Shown here in pieces: positions 8,863-18,278 of a stretch of DNA of 64,000 nt. A program made the position numbers and the translations under genes. Source of the stretch: UBA8941 sp963780545 (GTDB taxonomy: Archaea > Thermoproteota > Bathyarchaeia > TCS64); NCBI GenBank assembly GCA_963780545.1, contig CAWACK010000019.1:9568-73567 (forward strand), in the 5' to 3' direction. Every line of letters begins with the position of its first letter. Within the stretch, counting starts at the first letter, position 1. The notes beneath the pieces were generated by a model. That model was given only the letters and a program-made list of their open reading frames with translations. It was not told the DNA's origin and made no database searches.

Positions 8863-9195
8863 ATGTTTTATCATTGTGCATTAAACCATGACTCGGTGAA
8901 TGTTCTGGTCAGAGTAGATAACCTGCTTGATAAGAAAATAATAGGCACTGATGGCTACTTTGTAGGCGATATGAAGGGTTTGGAGGCTGACACTTCCGAC
9001 TGGAAGATCACGCACCTACGTGTGAAGCTTTCAGATCAGGCAGCGGAGGAAATGGGATTCAAAAGGATGCTTAGAAGAAGCCCCATGGTCTGCATCCCAG
9101 TGTCCTATATCTCAGCTGTAGGAGATATAGTCACGGTTAACAAGTCGGCAGCGGAGCTCAAGAGTAGCAAGGATATCACGGAGTGCAAATCCTAA
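8863..9195 (+). CDS. PRC-barrel domain protein
   Basis: A small protein of about 105 residues. The hallmark pattern VRVDNLLDKKIIGTDGYFVG, DMKGLEADTSDWKITHLRV, then MVCIPVSYISAVGDIVTVNK is the PRC-barrel fold found in RimM and in stand-alone archaeal proteins tied to RNA metabolism or cell division. The ATG at 8863 gives a 10-residue lead. A GTG further in (NVLVRVDNLL) is an alternative. Conserved hydrophobic spacing suggests a functional gene. Three CG tracts follow it. Confidence 0.85.
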   Translation: MFYHCALNHDSVNVLVRVDNLLDKKIIGTDGYFVGDMKGLEADTSDWKITHLRVKLSDQAAEEMGFKRMLRRSPMVCIPVSYISAVGDIVTVNKSAAELKSSKDITECKS

Positions 9196-9462
9196 GCAGC
9201 ATGTAAGCACATGTGAAAGACGTAACCAGTTGGCGAATACGCACGTAATAAAATTAGATTTTTTTAAGACCCTAAGGAGCAGAAAAATGGTTTTGGACAG
9301 TTTCGCGCGCACGAATCCTCAATAGCGTTACGGGAAGCCTTAGAACTAAGGTTTATTTTCATTGTTTCCCATGTGTGCACGCGCGCACTCAAAGTCCCTG
9401 CAGTCTCCCGCACCGCGCGCGGGTATTAAAAAAAATTGAGTGCATTAATGTAGATTCAATAT

Positions 9463-9597
9463 TTATTTTTTCTTTAATTTTTCTTCTAGGCTTTTAATTC
9501 TTGCTTCCAACTCATCGATTCTTTTCTTTTCCGATCCCTTTACCTTTTCTTCCAATTCTTCAAGCTTTTTCTTCATCTTTTCCATTTCTGCAGACAT
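9463..9597 (-). CDS. Short coiled-coil protein
   Basis: 44 residues starting at ATG 9597 (MSAEMEKMKKKLEELEEKV), almost entirely heptad-patterned Glu/Lys/Leu sequence ending SLEEKLKKK. The frame is open further upstream into a different fragment (9655-9794) across a CG tract. The composition change and tract favour the start at 9597. No function can be assigned. Confidence 0.5.
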   Translation of the reverse strand: MSAEMEKMKKKLEELEEKVKGSEKKRIDELEARIKSLEEKLKKK

Positions 9598-9654
9598 CAA
9601 ATTAACCTCAAAACAAATACATTGAGTGTAATATAAAAAACTTAATGCGCGCGC

Positions 9655-9794
9655 AAGTGAGGATTGAGATAGGGTCACCTTCTCATACCCCGGGTGCTGC
9701 TGCCTCCAAGTCTCATAAACCTCACCATAGAGATACTCAGCATACTCAGCAGCAGTGGGGAAGTTCCACAATTTCCGTATCTCAACCCAGACGT
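9655..9794 (-). pseudogene. Gene fragment bounded by CG tracts on both sides
   Basis: Minus strand reads VEIRKLWNFPTAAEYAEYLY, then GEVYETWRQQHPGYEKVTLS, with convincing codon use but no start or stop of its own. It is limited exactly by the CG tracts 9647-9654 and 9795-9800. It appears to be an internal piece of a helical protein of unknown family, joined by chance to the coiled-coil frame. Confidence 0.5.
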
Positions 9795-9962
9795 GCGCGC
9801 TTCACCGAGACGTCCCTCTCCGAGAGAGGAGTACTGCCTACGAGGCGCTCGCGTTGTCATTGATCACTCAAAATCGACGAATGAAAGTGAAATACGAGTG
9901 ACGCAAGACGAAGTTGCCCGCGCGCGCTATAATACTGAAGCATATGAAAAGTGGAGGCACTC

Positions 9963-10088
9963 TACTCTGGAATTGCGAGCGCGCAGCTCGCTAAGCAGCT
10001 CAACATCGGTGACTCGACGCTTGTAGAGCACCTCAGGAAAGCGGAGAGACGACTCCTTGACCACATGCTCGCAGATAACACGCTATGA
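9963..10088 (+). pseudogene. C-terminal remnant of a bacterio-opsin-activator-type HTH regulator
   Basis: The frame reads SAQLAKQLNIGDSTLVEHLR then KAERRLLDHMLADN and stops at 10086-10088. This is the typical end of the HTH_10 domain common in archaeal regulators. No upstream domain or start remains; the fragment begins at the CG-rich spot 9979-9984. Confidence 0.6.
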
Positions 10089-10127
10089 ATACTTCGAGGT
10101 CGGAGAATGGTCGCGCGTGAAAGTGGA

Positions 10128-10928
10128 TCAGGCGGAGAGGAAGCCGCCGTCGACCGGAAGTAGAACCCCGGTTACGTAGCTGGAGAGGTCGCAGGCGAGG
10201 AACAGCGCCGCGCGGGCGATCTCGTCGGGGTCACCCACACGCCCCATGGGCAGCCTGCTCATGAAGTCGTACCCTGTCTTCGCGAGACCAATATGCCCCT
10301 TGAAGAACTCGGTGGCAGCCCCCCTCGTGCCCGGGGTAACTATACCGCCGGGGAGAAGAGCATTCACTCGGAATCCCTTATCGCTGAAGTCGCGGGCGAG
10401 GCCCCGTGTGAGCCCGATTATCCCCGCCTTCGAGGCATCGTAGTGGATCATCCCCTTCTTAAATGGGAGGACAGCCTCGATACTGCTAACGTTAATGACG
10501 ACGCCACCCTTCTTCTCCCGGGCACTTATCATGTGTTGACACATCCAGAGCACCGCCTCAAGGTTGATGGAGTGGACCTTCTCGAAGAGGGACTCATCGA
10601 TGTCGAGGAAGTCGCAGAAGGGGTAGATGCCTGCGTTGTTGACGAGGGTGTCGGGCTCCGAATCCTTGAGTTCCACCCATAGGCCATCAATCTCAGCCTT
10701 TTTAGATAGGTCGATCCTCTTCGACACAACGTCTACGCCCCACTTCTTTAGCTCTTGCGCGGTCTCCTCCAGCTTCTTCTTATCGATATCCACTAATATG
10801 AGGTCGGCCCCAGCCTCGGCATAGCGGTTGGCTATGGCTCTGCCTATGCCTGCGGCTGAACCCGTGATAAGGGCTTGTCTCCCCTTAAGGGAGATGAGTT
10901 CATTGAGGGGCTTTTGGTGGTTCGGCAT
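10128..10928 (-). CDS. Short-chain dehydrogenase/reductase
   Basis: A 266-residue classical SDR. The NAD(P) motif is ALITGSAAGIGRAIANRYAE (residues about 19-38). Asp in ILVDIDKKKLEE suggests NAD(H) preference. TLVNNAGIYPF, VINVSSIEAV, and YDASKAGIIGLTRGL (catalytic Tyr-x3-Lys) follow. The C-terminus ends VTGVLLPVDGGFLSA as usual. The substrate is not predictable. It starts at ATG 10928 and is monocistronic. Base composition is more GC-rich than the flanks. Confidence 0.92.
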   Translation of the reverse strand: MPNHQKPLNELISLKGRQALITGSAAGIGRAIANRYAEAGADLILVDIDKKKLEETAQELKKWGVDVVSKRIDLSKKAEIDGLWVELKDSEPDTLVNNAGIYPFCDFLDIDESLFEKVHSINLEAVLWMCQHMISAREKKGGVVINVSSIEAVLPFKKGMIHYDASKAGIIGLTRGLARDFSDKGFRVNALLPGGIVTPGTRGAATEFFKGHIGLAKTGYDFMSRLPMGRVGDPDEIARAALFLACDLSSYVTGVLLPVDGGFLSA

Positions 10929-11330
10929 TCTCCTTCAACCTGTAAGATTCATGTGAGTCTTCAATATTTTTCTCTTCCGCCTGTTCGTATCGATATTAGT
11001 CTCATCTTGAGGACCCTAACTGGCTTGATTTGGTCATTCCGCCAAGGGGACCCAGAATACTTATCAGAGCGGTTAAGAAGAGCGGACGCACGCACATCAT
11101 ATCGTTCATGCCACCTAGACTGATATCAATGGGGAAAGCTACGTTACTGACGGGGCAGCGCGCGCGGGTGCTAAACCCTCTTTGATCGCCTCGCTATCAT
11201 CGTTCTCCTCTTCAAATGATCATATTATTGCGCGTGTAGCGTTTGTTGTCCACGTTGCGCTCAGCCCGGTGACGTGATTTAATACGTACTTTAAAAAAAG
11301 TTTATTTTCCAATTTTTGTTTAGATATGAA
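10929..11330. other. Intergenic
   Basis: About 400 bases without a supported gene. A CG tract is at 11158-11166. The stretch ACTTTAAAAAAAGTTTATTTT before 11316 is a plausible TATA-containing promoter for the next gene. Confidence 0.4.
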
Positions 11331-12026
11331 ATGGATGAGATATTGGATCTAAAAATCGAAAGAGAAGCTGCCAAAGTATTATTGAATGTTTTACTCAGTT
11401 GTAAAGATCCCATTCGAGAAGATTTAGAGAAAAAATTAATTGACTATTTTTTGTCCAAAAAGAATGAACGAATCTTCGATTTTCAAAAAATGGTTACGAT
11501 CGCGGAAGAATCTGGTAGTGACACGGGTTTTCATAGATTGAGAGATTTTTGTCTGTATTCTAAGAACGATTTGGACGAAGTCATTATTACACGTGAAGAT
11601 GTTTACCGACATTTTTGTAGTACTTATCACTGGAAAGTCGTTGAAGATTCACTAGTATCTAGCTACAAGAGCATAATTAATATTCCAACTTGGTTTGTAG
11701 GCCACATGCTTCTTCCAGTGAAATTAAAGAAGCGGAATAAGGCAACATATGCCGAGTATTCCTTCTCAAACCTTACAATTGATATGCAAAATGTTTTCGT
11801 TCCCCCCGAATTCAAAGTTCAAGAAAGTGGGATTTACGCGATTCACTTTGCTTCGATAGTATCGGAAATAAATCCCGCGGTTTCCAGAATGATGAATCAA
11901 CAACTAGAATCTGTCAATCGATTTATCGAGTTTAGGAAGGATATAGGGGAAATAGATTACACGAAGTTTCAAAGATTTGGTGACTATTCTAAATTTTGCC
12001 AAGAGAGGTATCTGAAATATTTCTAA
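11331..12026 (+). CDS. Hypothetical protein, AT-rich gene
   Basis: About 231 residues from ATG 11331 (MDEILDLKIEREAAKVLLNV); the frame is open from TTG 11316. It is soluble, helix-rich in the first half (DPIREDLEKKLIDYFLSKKN), with aromatic-rich beta-like sequence later (IPTWFVGHMLLPVKL, YAEYSFSNLTIDMQNVFVPP). No motif is recognised. Its AT content is much higher than that of neighbouring SDR and phosphatase genes, resembling the integrated element at 45.8-52.7 kb, which suggests lateral origin. Confidence 0.7.
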   Translation: MDEILDLKIEREAAKVLLNVLLSCKDPIREDLEKKLIDYFLSKKNERIFDFQKMVTIAEESGSDTGFHRLRDFCLYSKNDLDEVIITREDVYRHFCSTYHWKVVEDSLVSSYKSIINIPTWFVGHMLLPVKLKKRNKATYAEYSFSNLTIDMQNVFVPPEFKVQESGIYAIHFASIVSEINPAVSRMMNQQLESVNRFIEFRKDIGEIDYTKFQRFGDYSKFCQERYLKYF

Positions 12027-12129
12027 TTTTTATTTAGTACAGAGTTTCTATATTTTTACATCGAAGAACGTGTGCGCGCATGCCAAATGCCCTGCAAGAT
12101 TAAGGACAACAAGGTGAACGCGCGCGGTA

Positions 12130-12477
12130 CTACTCCCCGTCTTTACGTAGCGGATCTGATACTAGATACGTTGTTACCCTTGTCTTGATCAGTTTAACTA
12201 ACTCAGGGTCACCCCTGGAATAGTAGTCGGGGATATCCAAGACCACAACCTTACCCATCGCCTCAGGACACATCTTTACGACTTTTTTACGATGGTGGCC
12301 CTCCATGCAAAAGATGATGTCCGCCCACTCGATGAGTTCTTTGGAAATGGGAACAGTAGCATAGTCCACATCTGTCCCAGCCGATTTGACATCGAAGCCG
12401 GACTGACCCTTGAAGATGTCTTCACCCGTAGGGCTTCTGTCGATGTTAGCGGTGCATACAAAGAGTAGTCTAATCAA
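12130..12477 (-). CDS. Low-molecular-weight protein tyrosine phosphatase-like protein
   Basis: 115 residues. The N-terminal P-loop LLFVCTANIDRSPTGEDIF contains C-x5-R-S, the catalytic signature of LMW phosphatases and related arsenate reductases. ADIIFCMEGHHRKKV follows in the expected place, and VVVLDIPDYYSRGDPEL supplies the general-acid Asp loop. The protein is shorter than typical family members (about 150). The start is TTG 12477, overlapping the upstream stop by four bases (TTGA), so it is translationally coupled to 12474-12854. Confidence 0.85.
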   Translation of the reverse strand: MIRLLFVCTANIDRSPTGEDIFKGQSGFDVKSAGTDVDYATVPISKELIEWADIIFCMEGHHRKKVVKMCPEAMGKVVVLDIPDYYSRGDPELVKLIKTRVTTYLVSDPLRKDGE

Positions 12478-12854
12478 GTCGATTCACTCTCCTCGGGACG
12501 CCACCTGAACTTCTCCTTCTCCCTCTCAAACTCCTTGGTATTTGATCCATATCTCATGGCTAGCAACGCCATGTTCCAGGGTCCTATGGTGTAGCCGTAG
12601 AGTGTCCCATACATGTACTCGGTTGAGTCATCCGCGAATCCCTGAAGGGTCACAGCGACGTGCTCACGCATATCCTCTCCGGCTTTGACAACCATTTGAT
12701 AATTGGCATCGCTGAACAGTTTCGTGTAGTAACCCTGTTTCACCTTCTGCTTTGTGACACCCAATACGTAGTCCCAGTTCTGGGCCGGTACCACTATGGG
12801 CCAGCCACTGTTTTGCTCATTGGTGAGGGCTATCAAGGTGTCAGCGCGGTTCAA
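12474..12854 (-). CDS. Hypothetical protein in a phosphatase operon
   Basis: 126 residues from TTG 12854. Begins MNRADTLIALTNEQNSGWPI, a run typical of small alpha/beta proteins; later GEDMREHVAVTLQGFADDST and YMYGTLYGYTIGPWNMALLA. No family recognised. It lies between 12874-13410 (19-base gap) and the phosphatase gene (four-base overlap), so the three probably form one operon. Confidence 0.6.
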   Translation of the reverse strand: MNRADTLIALTNEQNSGWPIVVPAQNWDYVLGVTKQKVKQGYYTKLFSDANYQMVVKAGEDMREHVAVTLQGFADDSTEYMYGTLYGYTIGPWNMALLAMRYGSNTKEFEREKEKFRWRPEESEST

Positions 12855-12873
12855 CTTCCCTTCACCCTACTCC

Positions 12874-13410
12874 CTACACCAGCTCCTCTTTACAGAGTAA
12901 CTCTAGGTTCACCCACGCCTCTACTCCGTATTTGCCCTCATCAAATGAGCCAACGCGTTCGCTGACCCAAGTCCTCTCGCTTCTGCTACCCCAGTTACCC
13001 GTGTCCTCTATGTAGGCATCCACGAAAGCTCTCTTGCTCTTGAAGTAGCCGAAGTAGAAGGTTCCATCAGGGTCGTCGTAGCTGAAGCTCTTGTACCCCT
13101 TCAACTGCTTCTCATGCATCTGCGTCTCTTCGAGCCAGGTCGTCTTCAAATTCAAGGTCTTGAGCAGTTCACGTGCAGCGTATCTGATGCCCTCGGCTTT
13201 AGCGAGCTCGTGTTTCAGTGGTTTTCGGTCCTGTTTTTCAGGGATGCTCACCTCGATGCTCGCAATCTCCCTGTTAAGTTTCTCTAGGTAGACTCTGAGT
13301 ATCGACGCAGAGAACTTAGGCTCGGTATTAATCTTCGCTGTTTCGTTACTGGGTTTAGAGGCGGAACACGCTTCTATTATAGGCTGCTCTTCAGGGTTGT
13401 TTTGATCCAT
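12874..13410 (-). CDS. Hypothetical protein
   Basis: 178 residues starting MDQNNPEEQPIIEACSASKP. The low-complexity N-terminus is followed by a helical hairpin (LRVYLEKLNREIASIEVSIP, KHELAKAEGIRYAARELLKT) and a Tyr/Phe-rich region (KSFSYDDPDGTFYFGYFKSK). No transmembrane segment or known domain was seen. It is first gene of the three-gene minus-strand unit ending with the phosphatase. Confidence 0.6.
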   Translation of the reverse strand: MDQNNPEEQPIIEACSASKPSNETAKINTEPKFSASILRVYLEKLNREIASIEVSIPEKQDRKPLKHELAKAEGIRYAARELLKTLNLKTTWLEETQMHEKQLKGYKSFSYDDPDGTFYFGYFKSKRAFVDAYIEDTGNWGSRSERTWVSERVGSFDEGKYGVEAWVNLELLCKEELV

Positions 13411-13788
13411 TTCTAAGCCACCTTGTTTTAATTTTCTGGCACATTTGATCGAGATGTACGCGTCTTACATGTACCACACAACTTGGCTGTTAAGACGGTT
13501 ATTTCTCTAGGTTCCATCTTTCTCTGATTTCCGATTCCGCACTTGTTTCCTTCACACATGGCTTATGCGATAATGATGCGTCAGGTAATACTCTAATTTT
13601 ACATGATTCATACTAGAATCAAAGAGATGATTGTGTAAGAATTTTTTCCAATAATCCCAGAAAAAAAACTTACGCGCGCGCGGTGATAAGATTAACAAGA
13701 ATGCTTTGATAACCCTTATTCATACAGCTGCGTCGCGTAAGCTAATTATTATCCAATTCATCTTGTATGCGCAGGTTCATTGAAACTT
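13411..13788. other. Intergenic
   Basis: About 380 AT-rich bases with a CG tract at 13673-13682. No gene is supported. Confidence 0.4.
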
Positions 13789-14076
13789 CTAATCATTCAT
13801 ATGCTTCTCAAAGAATGCTCCTAACTCCTCGAAGGACATCAGAGGCTGTACCTCAATATGCATGCTAGTCACCATCGGCAAACCGATGAGCTCCTGCAGT
13901 TCAACGGCGCTTGACGCGTTAATTACCATGTACCCCCCACGACCACCACCAAAGGCGCCTCCGCTCTCCACCTTACCGGAGGCTAATAACTTCTGGAGCT
14001 GCACTCCGACTGCCGTCCTGATTGGCTTGTCGTCTGCATTCGTTTCAAATACATTAAACTTCACAAAAAATCTCAT
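13789..14076 (-). CDS. Muconolactone-isomerase-like small alpha/beta protein
   Basis: 95 residues from ATG 14076 (MRFFVKFNVFETNADDKPIR). The frame extends 29 codons upstream but that part covers a GTGTGTGCGCAC tract and is not protein-like. The pattern RFFVKFNVF, QLQKLLASGKVESGGAFGGG, GGYMVINASSAVELQELIGL, IEVQPLMSFEELGAFFEKHM matches the dimeric alpha/beta-barrel fold of muconolactone isomerase or DUF3303-like proteins. The catalytic role is uncertain. Confidence 0.7.
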   Translation of the reverse strand: MRFFVKFNVFETNADDKPIRTAVGVQLQKLLASGKVESGGAFGGGRGGYMVINASSAVELQELIGLPMVTSMHIEVQPLMSFEELGAFFEKHMND

Positions 14077-14298
14077 ATCTACAAGAAAAAATTTGGAACC
14101 CACGTTATTAAACACTCTGGCATTAACGATGCGTGTGTGCGCACGCATGCACGTAACATCCATTGAACCGGTATAGCTAACCGGGTATGCGACTCGAAGG
14201 AACGGATTGACTACGGTCTTCTACAACGCGCACGCGATCCGCTTCATTTGAGAACATGTTAATTGGCCCTTTGTTACAAGCGTGCCATGAGTTTCGAT

Positions 14299-15291
14299 TC
14301 ACAGCTTGCTTTGAATCCAATTGGAGATTTTTTCCACCGTTTCTCCATCTAGAATACGGTCTTCTGCATTATATCGTAAGCCTACCTCTGAGGCCCTGAG
14401 CTCCTCCTTGGGCCTCTCCTCATGTTTCAGCACGTGGTCAGAGTATTCCGGGTACACAAAAGTTGCATTGCCCTCCTTAGCCTTAGCAGCTTCCAACGCC
14501 TTACCATCGATCTGCCAATCAACCTGAATGTCCTTCTTACCAATCACCACAAGCATCGGCTCCCTCACCTTCGCTATTTTCTGGGAGGGATCATAAACCC
14601 AAAGCTCCCGGGCGAAAGGCAGGTTAGCCGGAGTCGACAGCCCGAGCAGCAGCATCTTGAAACCATCAGGAATAGAGGGGTCAGGTACAACCGGCTTACC
14701 GGCAACGAAAGCCGAGACGGCCTCGTCGTAGAGCTTCAGGATGGTATCCGAATTAGGCAGAGACACGAACGCGTTATAGGCCTGGGTTCTCGCTACTTGA
14801 CCGATGGCTCGTCCGGGGGCTCCGGTAAGGACAAGCCCCTTGAAACGGTAGGCATCTTCCTGCAGCTGGTAATTTAGTGCATGGATGGCCCCCTCACTGT
14901 TTGTAAGCACGAATAGATTGCCTTCGTCCGCGTATTTTTCGGAGATTAGTTTCCTGACCGCACCCAATAATTCCTCCATATGGCTTTGCATGCTGATTTT
15001 ACCCATCATCTTGGGAATATTCTCTTTGACATGAGGACCCGAGGCGCGTTTATCGTATCGCAAGGTCAGGATTCCACGGGTCGCGAGTTCTTCAGCCAGC
15101 AATTTGGCACTGCCGTTTTTTCCGGGTAAGAGCGGGGAGCACCAGTCCCGGTCAGTTGGGCCATTGCCTGCCACGAAAACTACTGCGGTATAAGGGTCCT
15201 GATTTTTAGGGCATGTCAAGGTCCCGTAAACAGGAATTTCATCAACAAACCATTCTAATTCTACATTTTCAAAATAGCGGTTTTCTGTCAT
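14299..15291 (-). CDS. Alpha/beta hydrolase
   Basis: 330 residues. VYGTLTCPKNQDPYTAVVFV then AGNGPTDRDWCSPLLPGKNG is the oxyanion region typical of EstD/dienelactone-type hydrolases. LRYDKRASGPH follows. The nucleophile elbow reads VLTNSEGAIHAL, where Ser is kept but the usual first Gly of GxSxG is Thr. The acid and base are likely in VVIGKKDIQVDWQID and YPEYSDHVLKHEE. No signal peptide is visible. The substrate is unknown. It probably forms a minus-strand cluster with the SnoaL-like gene. Confidence 0.88.
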   Translation of the reverse strand: MTENRYFENVELEWFVDEIPVYGTLTCPKNQDPYTAVVFVAGNGPTDRDWCSPLLPGKNGSAKLLAEELATRGILTLRYDKRASGPHVKENIPKMMGKISMQSHMEELLGAVRKLISEKYADEGNLFVLTNSEGAIHALNYQLQEDAYRFKGLVLTGAPGRAIGQVARTQAYNAFVSLPNSDTILKLYDEAVSAFVAGKPVVPDPSIPDGFKMLLLGLSTPANLPFARELWVYDPSQKIAKVREPMLVVIGKKDIQVDWQIDGKALEAAKAKEGNATFVYPEYSDHVLKHEERPKEELRASEVGLRYNAEDRILDGETVEKISNWIQSKL

Positions 15292-15435
15292 TATCTATCA
15301 CCTCTAAATTGTTCCAAAGCGCGTGCGTTATGTTCATCGTCATGGATACGTTTTCTTTTCGTTATTTAATAAAATCGCGCGCGTGAAATGAAGATGATTT
15401 TTTCATCCACTTTTATACGCGAGCTTAAGCTTTCT

Positions 15436-15882
15436 TTAACGCAGTCCCTTTTCCACACGACTCACCACAGAACCAACTATTCTTTCAGCGACGATTCCTT
15501 TGCCAACTTGCTTAGCTAACAGCAACCTATCGACAATCGTGGTGTGCTGCTGGATTTTATCATCCTTGAATTCGTACAGGCATACACCCGGCACCTCAAA
15601 CTTCGAGCCGTCCTTGGTTTTGCCCACCAGATTATACTGGCTAACAGCCTTGTCTCCCTTCACCATAACCCCGATTCCAGTATCCTTAAACTTTGATTCC
15701 ACGATTTCCCCATTTGCCATCCAAGTTAGATACCGCTTCCACTCCTGCTTACCCTTGAACGTTCCCTCATCTGCATTCCAGACCGCATCTTCTGCAACGA
15801 ACGAAAGAGCCTTTTCCACGTCCTTTGCCTCAAGTGCCTCACGCCAACCGCGTATAACGCTTTCAATCTTTTCTTCAGACAT
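15436..15882 (-). CDS. SnoaL/NTF2-like protein
   Basis: About 148 residues from ATG 15882 (MSEEKIESVIRGWREALEAK). The cone-shaped SnoaL-like fold is supported by ALSFVAEDAVWNADEGTFKG, KAVSQYNLVGKTKDGSKFEV and VCLYEFKDDKIQQHTTIVDR. Family members are isomerases, cyclases or ligand-binding scaffolds, so no reaction is assigned. A CG tract (15376-15383) lies between it and the hydrolase gene. Confidence 0.82.
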   Translation of the reverse strand: MSEEKIESVIRGWREALEAKDVEKALSFVAEDAVWNADEGTFKGKQEWKRYLTWMANGEIVESKFKDTGIGVMVKGDKAVSQYNLVGKTKDGSKFEVPGVCLYEFKDDKIQQHTTIVDRLLLAKQVGKGIVAERIVGSVVSRVEKGLR

Positions 15883-16093
15883 CCAACTCACCTCCAAAAA
15901 CTCGTCAATTCCTCATTAATCTGCGATGATAAAGAGTTTGTGCTTTCTTTATGTAACCATTGAAGACAAGGGTTCCTTTTGGGAAATTAAGGTCTTACGG
16001 GCCACATGCAATTAATTTCTGACAAGGCAGTGCGCGGGCGTTTTACATATGGATGCTTCAAGGTTTTTCTTTACTAAATATCGAGCGTACTCG

Positions 16094-16222
16094 TTATCCG
16101 AGTATCTTCTTCTGCGTCTCCACCAGGTAGTCATCGTCGGACTTTGAGTTGAACATGTGGCAGCACACGCGCAGCCCAATCACCCCACCGATGCCGCAGT
16201 GGCAAAGCTTAATGGGTTTCCT
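16094..16222 (-). pseudogene. Cys-rich fragment ending at a CG tract
   Basis: Minus strand reads KLCHCGIGGVIGLRVCCHMF, then NSKSDDDYLVETQKKILG and a stop. CxC and CC-H could bind metal. No start codon exists before the CG tract 16223-16231, so this looks like the C-terminal end of a truncated gene, though a very short real ORF cannot be excluded. Confidence 0.35.
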
Positions 16223-16452
16223 GCGCGCGCGACTACAAATACTCAACCATGCGAAGTAGGCGATTAGAATTACTCTCAAGTATTTTCGGTAATTTGTAGA
16301 TGTTTCATTGGATTGTATACATTATATTCGTTCTGTATACGATAGATACAAACTGTATACATAAAGTTAAATGAAAACAAAGTGAAGTTTCATCCAACGT
16401 AAACAAATGCATATCCAGTAACAAAATAACGACAAGAACGGTGGGAAAGAAC

Positions 16453-17740
16453 ATGAAACTTGGACACATCCTAATCCTCATAGTATTATTTCTATCAGCG
16501 ACAATCGCAGTAAGTATACCCTCATACCGCCCCAAACCAGTGCCCGTACCAGAAGGAAGAGCCATCGGTACCCGCCACCCTATCAGGATGGCAAGACCTC
16601 ACAAATAGAACAACCGCACTCAGCTACGGATTCAAAGGCTACATACTAGCCCGACTCATAAAGCCCAGACCCACCAACCTGATACTAGCGATCCCCGTCA
16701 ACGGCACCCTCAAGGTGCAGGTGGAGCTCTGGTTCGTCAGCTACGACTGGATGAACGCGACGGAGACCAAAGTCACAGTAAACCCGTATTTGAATTATAC
16801 TGGCGGGGAGTTCTTCAGCTTCAACGAATTCACTGAGCCAAATGGCAACTTGACGCTACGTGTCAACGAGCCGACGGTGCTTAATGTGACACTCAGCGTG
16901 CCGAAGGGTCAGAAATACGGCGTAGGGCTTGGATATAATTTTAGGGCACCACTCATTGACATCAAATCTGATTACAGCTTCCTTGACTCGACAAACAACC
17001 TGTACGAGCCTAAGCCAACACTCAGGGTTCAGCCATCTAACGTGACGGATGAAGGCTCAGTGACGCTCAAGGTATTCAACCCGGGTCCATGGAACATCGA
17101 GTACGGTCTCGTGTACAATATCGAGAAGATGGTTAATGGCACTTGGACTCCTGTCGAGGACCACACAGTATGGGCGATGGTTGCGATAAGTATGGGTGCG
17201 GGTTCTGAGTGGAGCCAGAGCGTGAACACTACGGGTCTAGACTCGGGGCTCTACAGGGTCTCGAAGGAGATCGACTATTATGGTCAGAAGCAAACATTCT
17301 ACGCCGACTTCACCGTAAAGAGACCTTTGGAGTTATCGGATCGGCAGGCGTTGGTTGAGTTAGCCCTCAACGAAAACATAGATGAGCTGCTTCTAGGCGT
17401 AAGCAAAGGCGTCAGCCTACCGGAGGGTGGACTCATCCTGCTTTCAACACCGAACCTCAGCAGGGTGGAGGTTCCGAGTAGCATCAAAGGTGTGGCAATA
17501 CGGGTGTTGACTCAAGATGAAATCGATGTCCTGAGTAGGGTTAAGCACGTGAATTACATGTTCTTCGATAAGATTGTTGAGACCGACTCAGATAGGGCTG
17601 AGGTGACGTTGACCTTCATCGGGAATTACAGAGTCGGTACATATGACGCTAATGTCATCGGCGACAGTGTGATGACTTACAGTTGTGTAAAACAGTCAGG
17701 TGGATGGGTAATCACATCCGGTTTCGGCGGGGTGCCCTGA
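16453..17740 (+). pseudogene. Secreted Ig-like surface protein with a frameshift after the signal peptide
   Basis: ATG 16453 begins a signal peptide/anchor (MKLGHILILIVLFLSATIAV). Its frame stops at 16608. One base shift near 16566 joins it to a long frame (VPATLSGWQDLTNRTTALSY onward) ending at 17740. The mature part has many N-glycosylation sequons and a bacterial Ig-like domain (PTLRVQPSNVTDEGSVTLKV, GPWNIEYGLVYNIEKMVNGT, GLYRVSKEIDYYGQKQTFYA). The C-terminal 120 residues are of unknown fold. It is probably an extracellular or cell-wall protein. Without the upstream frame it would lack an export signal, so either the gene is broken or the sequence has an error. Confidence 0.7.
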
Positions 17741-17806
17741 GTCGTCGGCATTGTCTTAAAATAAACGTGTACCAACCCAAAGCTTCATGATTCTAGCTTC
17801 TGTTTA

Positions 17807-18133
17807 TCAATTAGATGATGTTTCATCCTGCGATTGCTGGCGTTGTTTATTCCGCTCCTCATACTGCTCCAGCTGATCCTGATAAAAATCCTCCTTAACC
17901 TGCAGCTTAGAAGCCGGAATATCAACAGGGACACTAGAACCAAACGAGACTCTGCCGAAAAGTGCTCCCCCACCGCTCCGAGCCGGCTCACCCGGCTTAT
18001 ACATATTCGGCTTAACAGTAATGTTCGCCTCCCTCCCCTTGTTGAGGTAACTCCAGACGAGTGGGATGACCACAAGCCCCACAAGTATGAATGCGATAAC
18101 TTCTATGCTGGCGACTATCTCATCTGGCGTCAT
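17807..18133 (-). CDS. Small membrane protein
   Basis: 108 residues with one N-terminal membrane helix (VIAFILVGLVVIPLVWSYL, residues about 12-30), then a hydrophilic region and a Gln/Glu-rich tail (QLEQYEERNKQRQQSQDE). Function unknown. It is convergent with the surface-protein gene. Confidence 0.6.
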   Translation of the reverse strand: MTPDEIVASIEVIAFILVGLVVIPLVWSYLNKGREANITVKPNMYKPGEPARSGGGALFGRVSFGSSVPVDIPASKLQVKEDFYQDQLEQYEERNKQRQQSQDETSSN

Positions 18134-18278
18134 GCTACTCTCTACATTCAGGTATAACTTACCAATCCTATAAAGTAATTAACCAAAGTAATTTTACGCC
18201 TCATTGGTTTTTCCCATGCAGGACCAAGATAATCTTCACTCAGCACTGTTAAATAGCATTCAACCAAAATAGAAGTGA

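Noticed and set aside
16305..16565. 86-codon minus-strand frame opposite the signal peptide of the surface protein
   Set aside because: No motif; the plus strand gives a convincing signal peptide.
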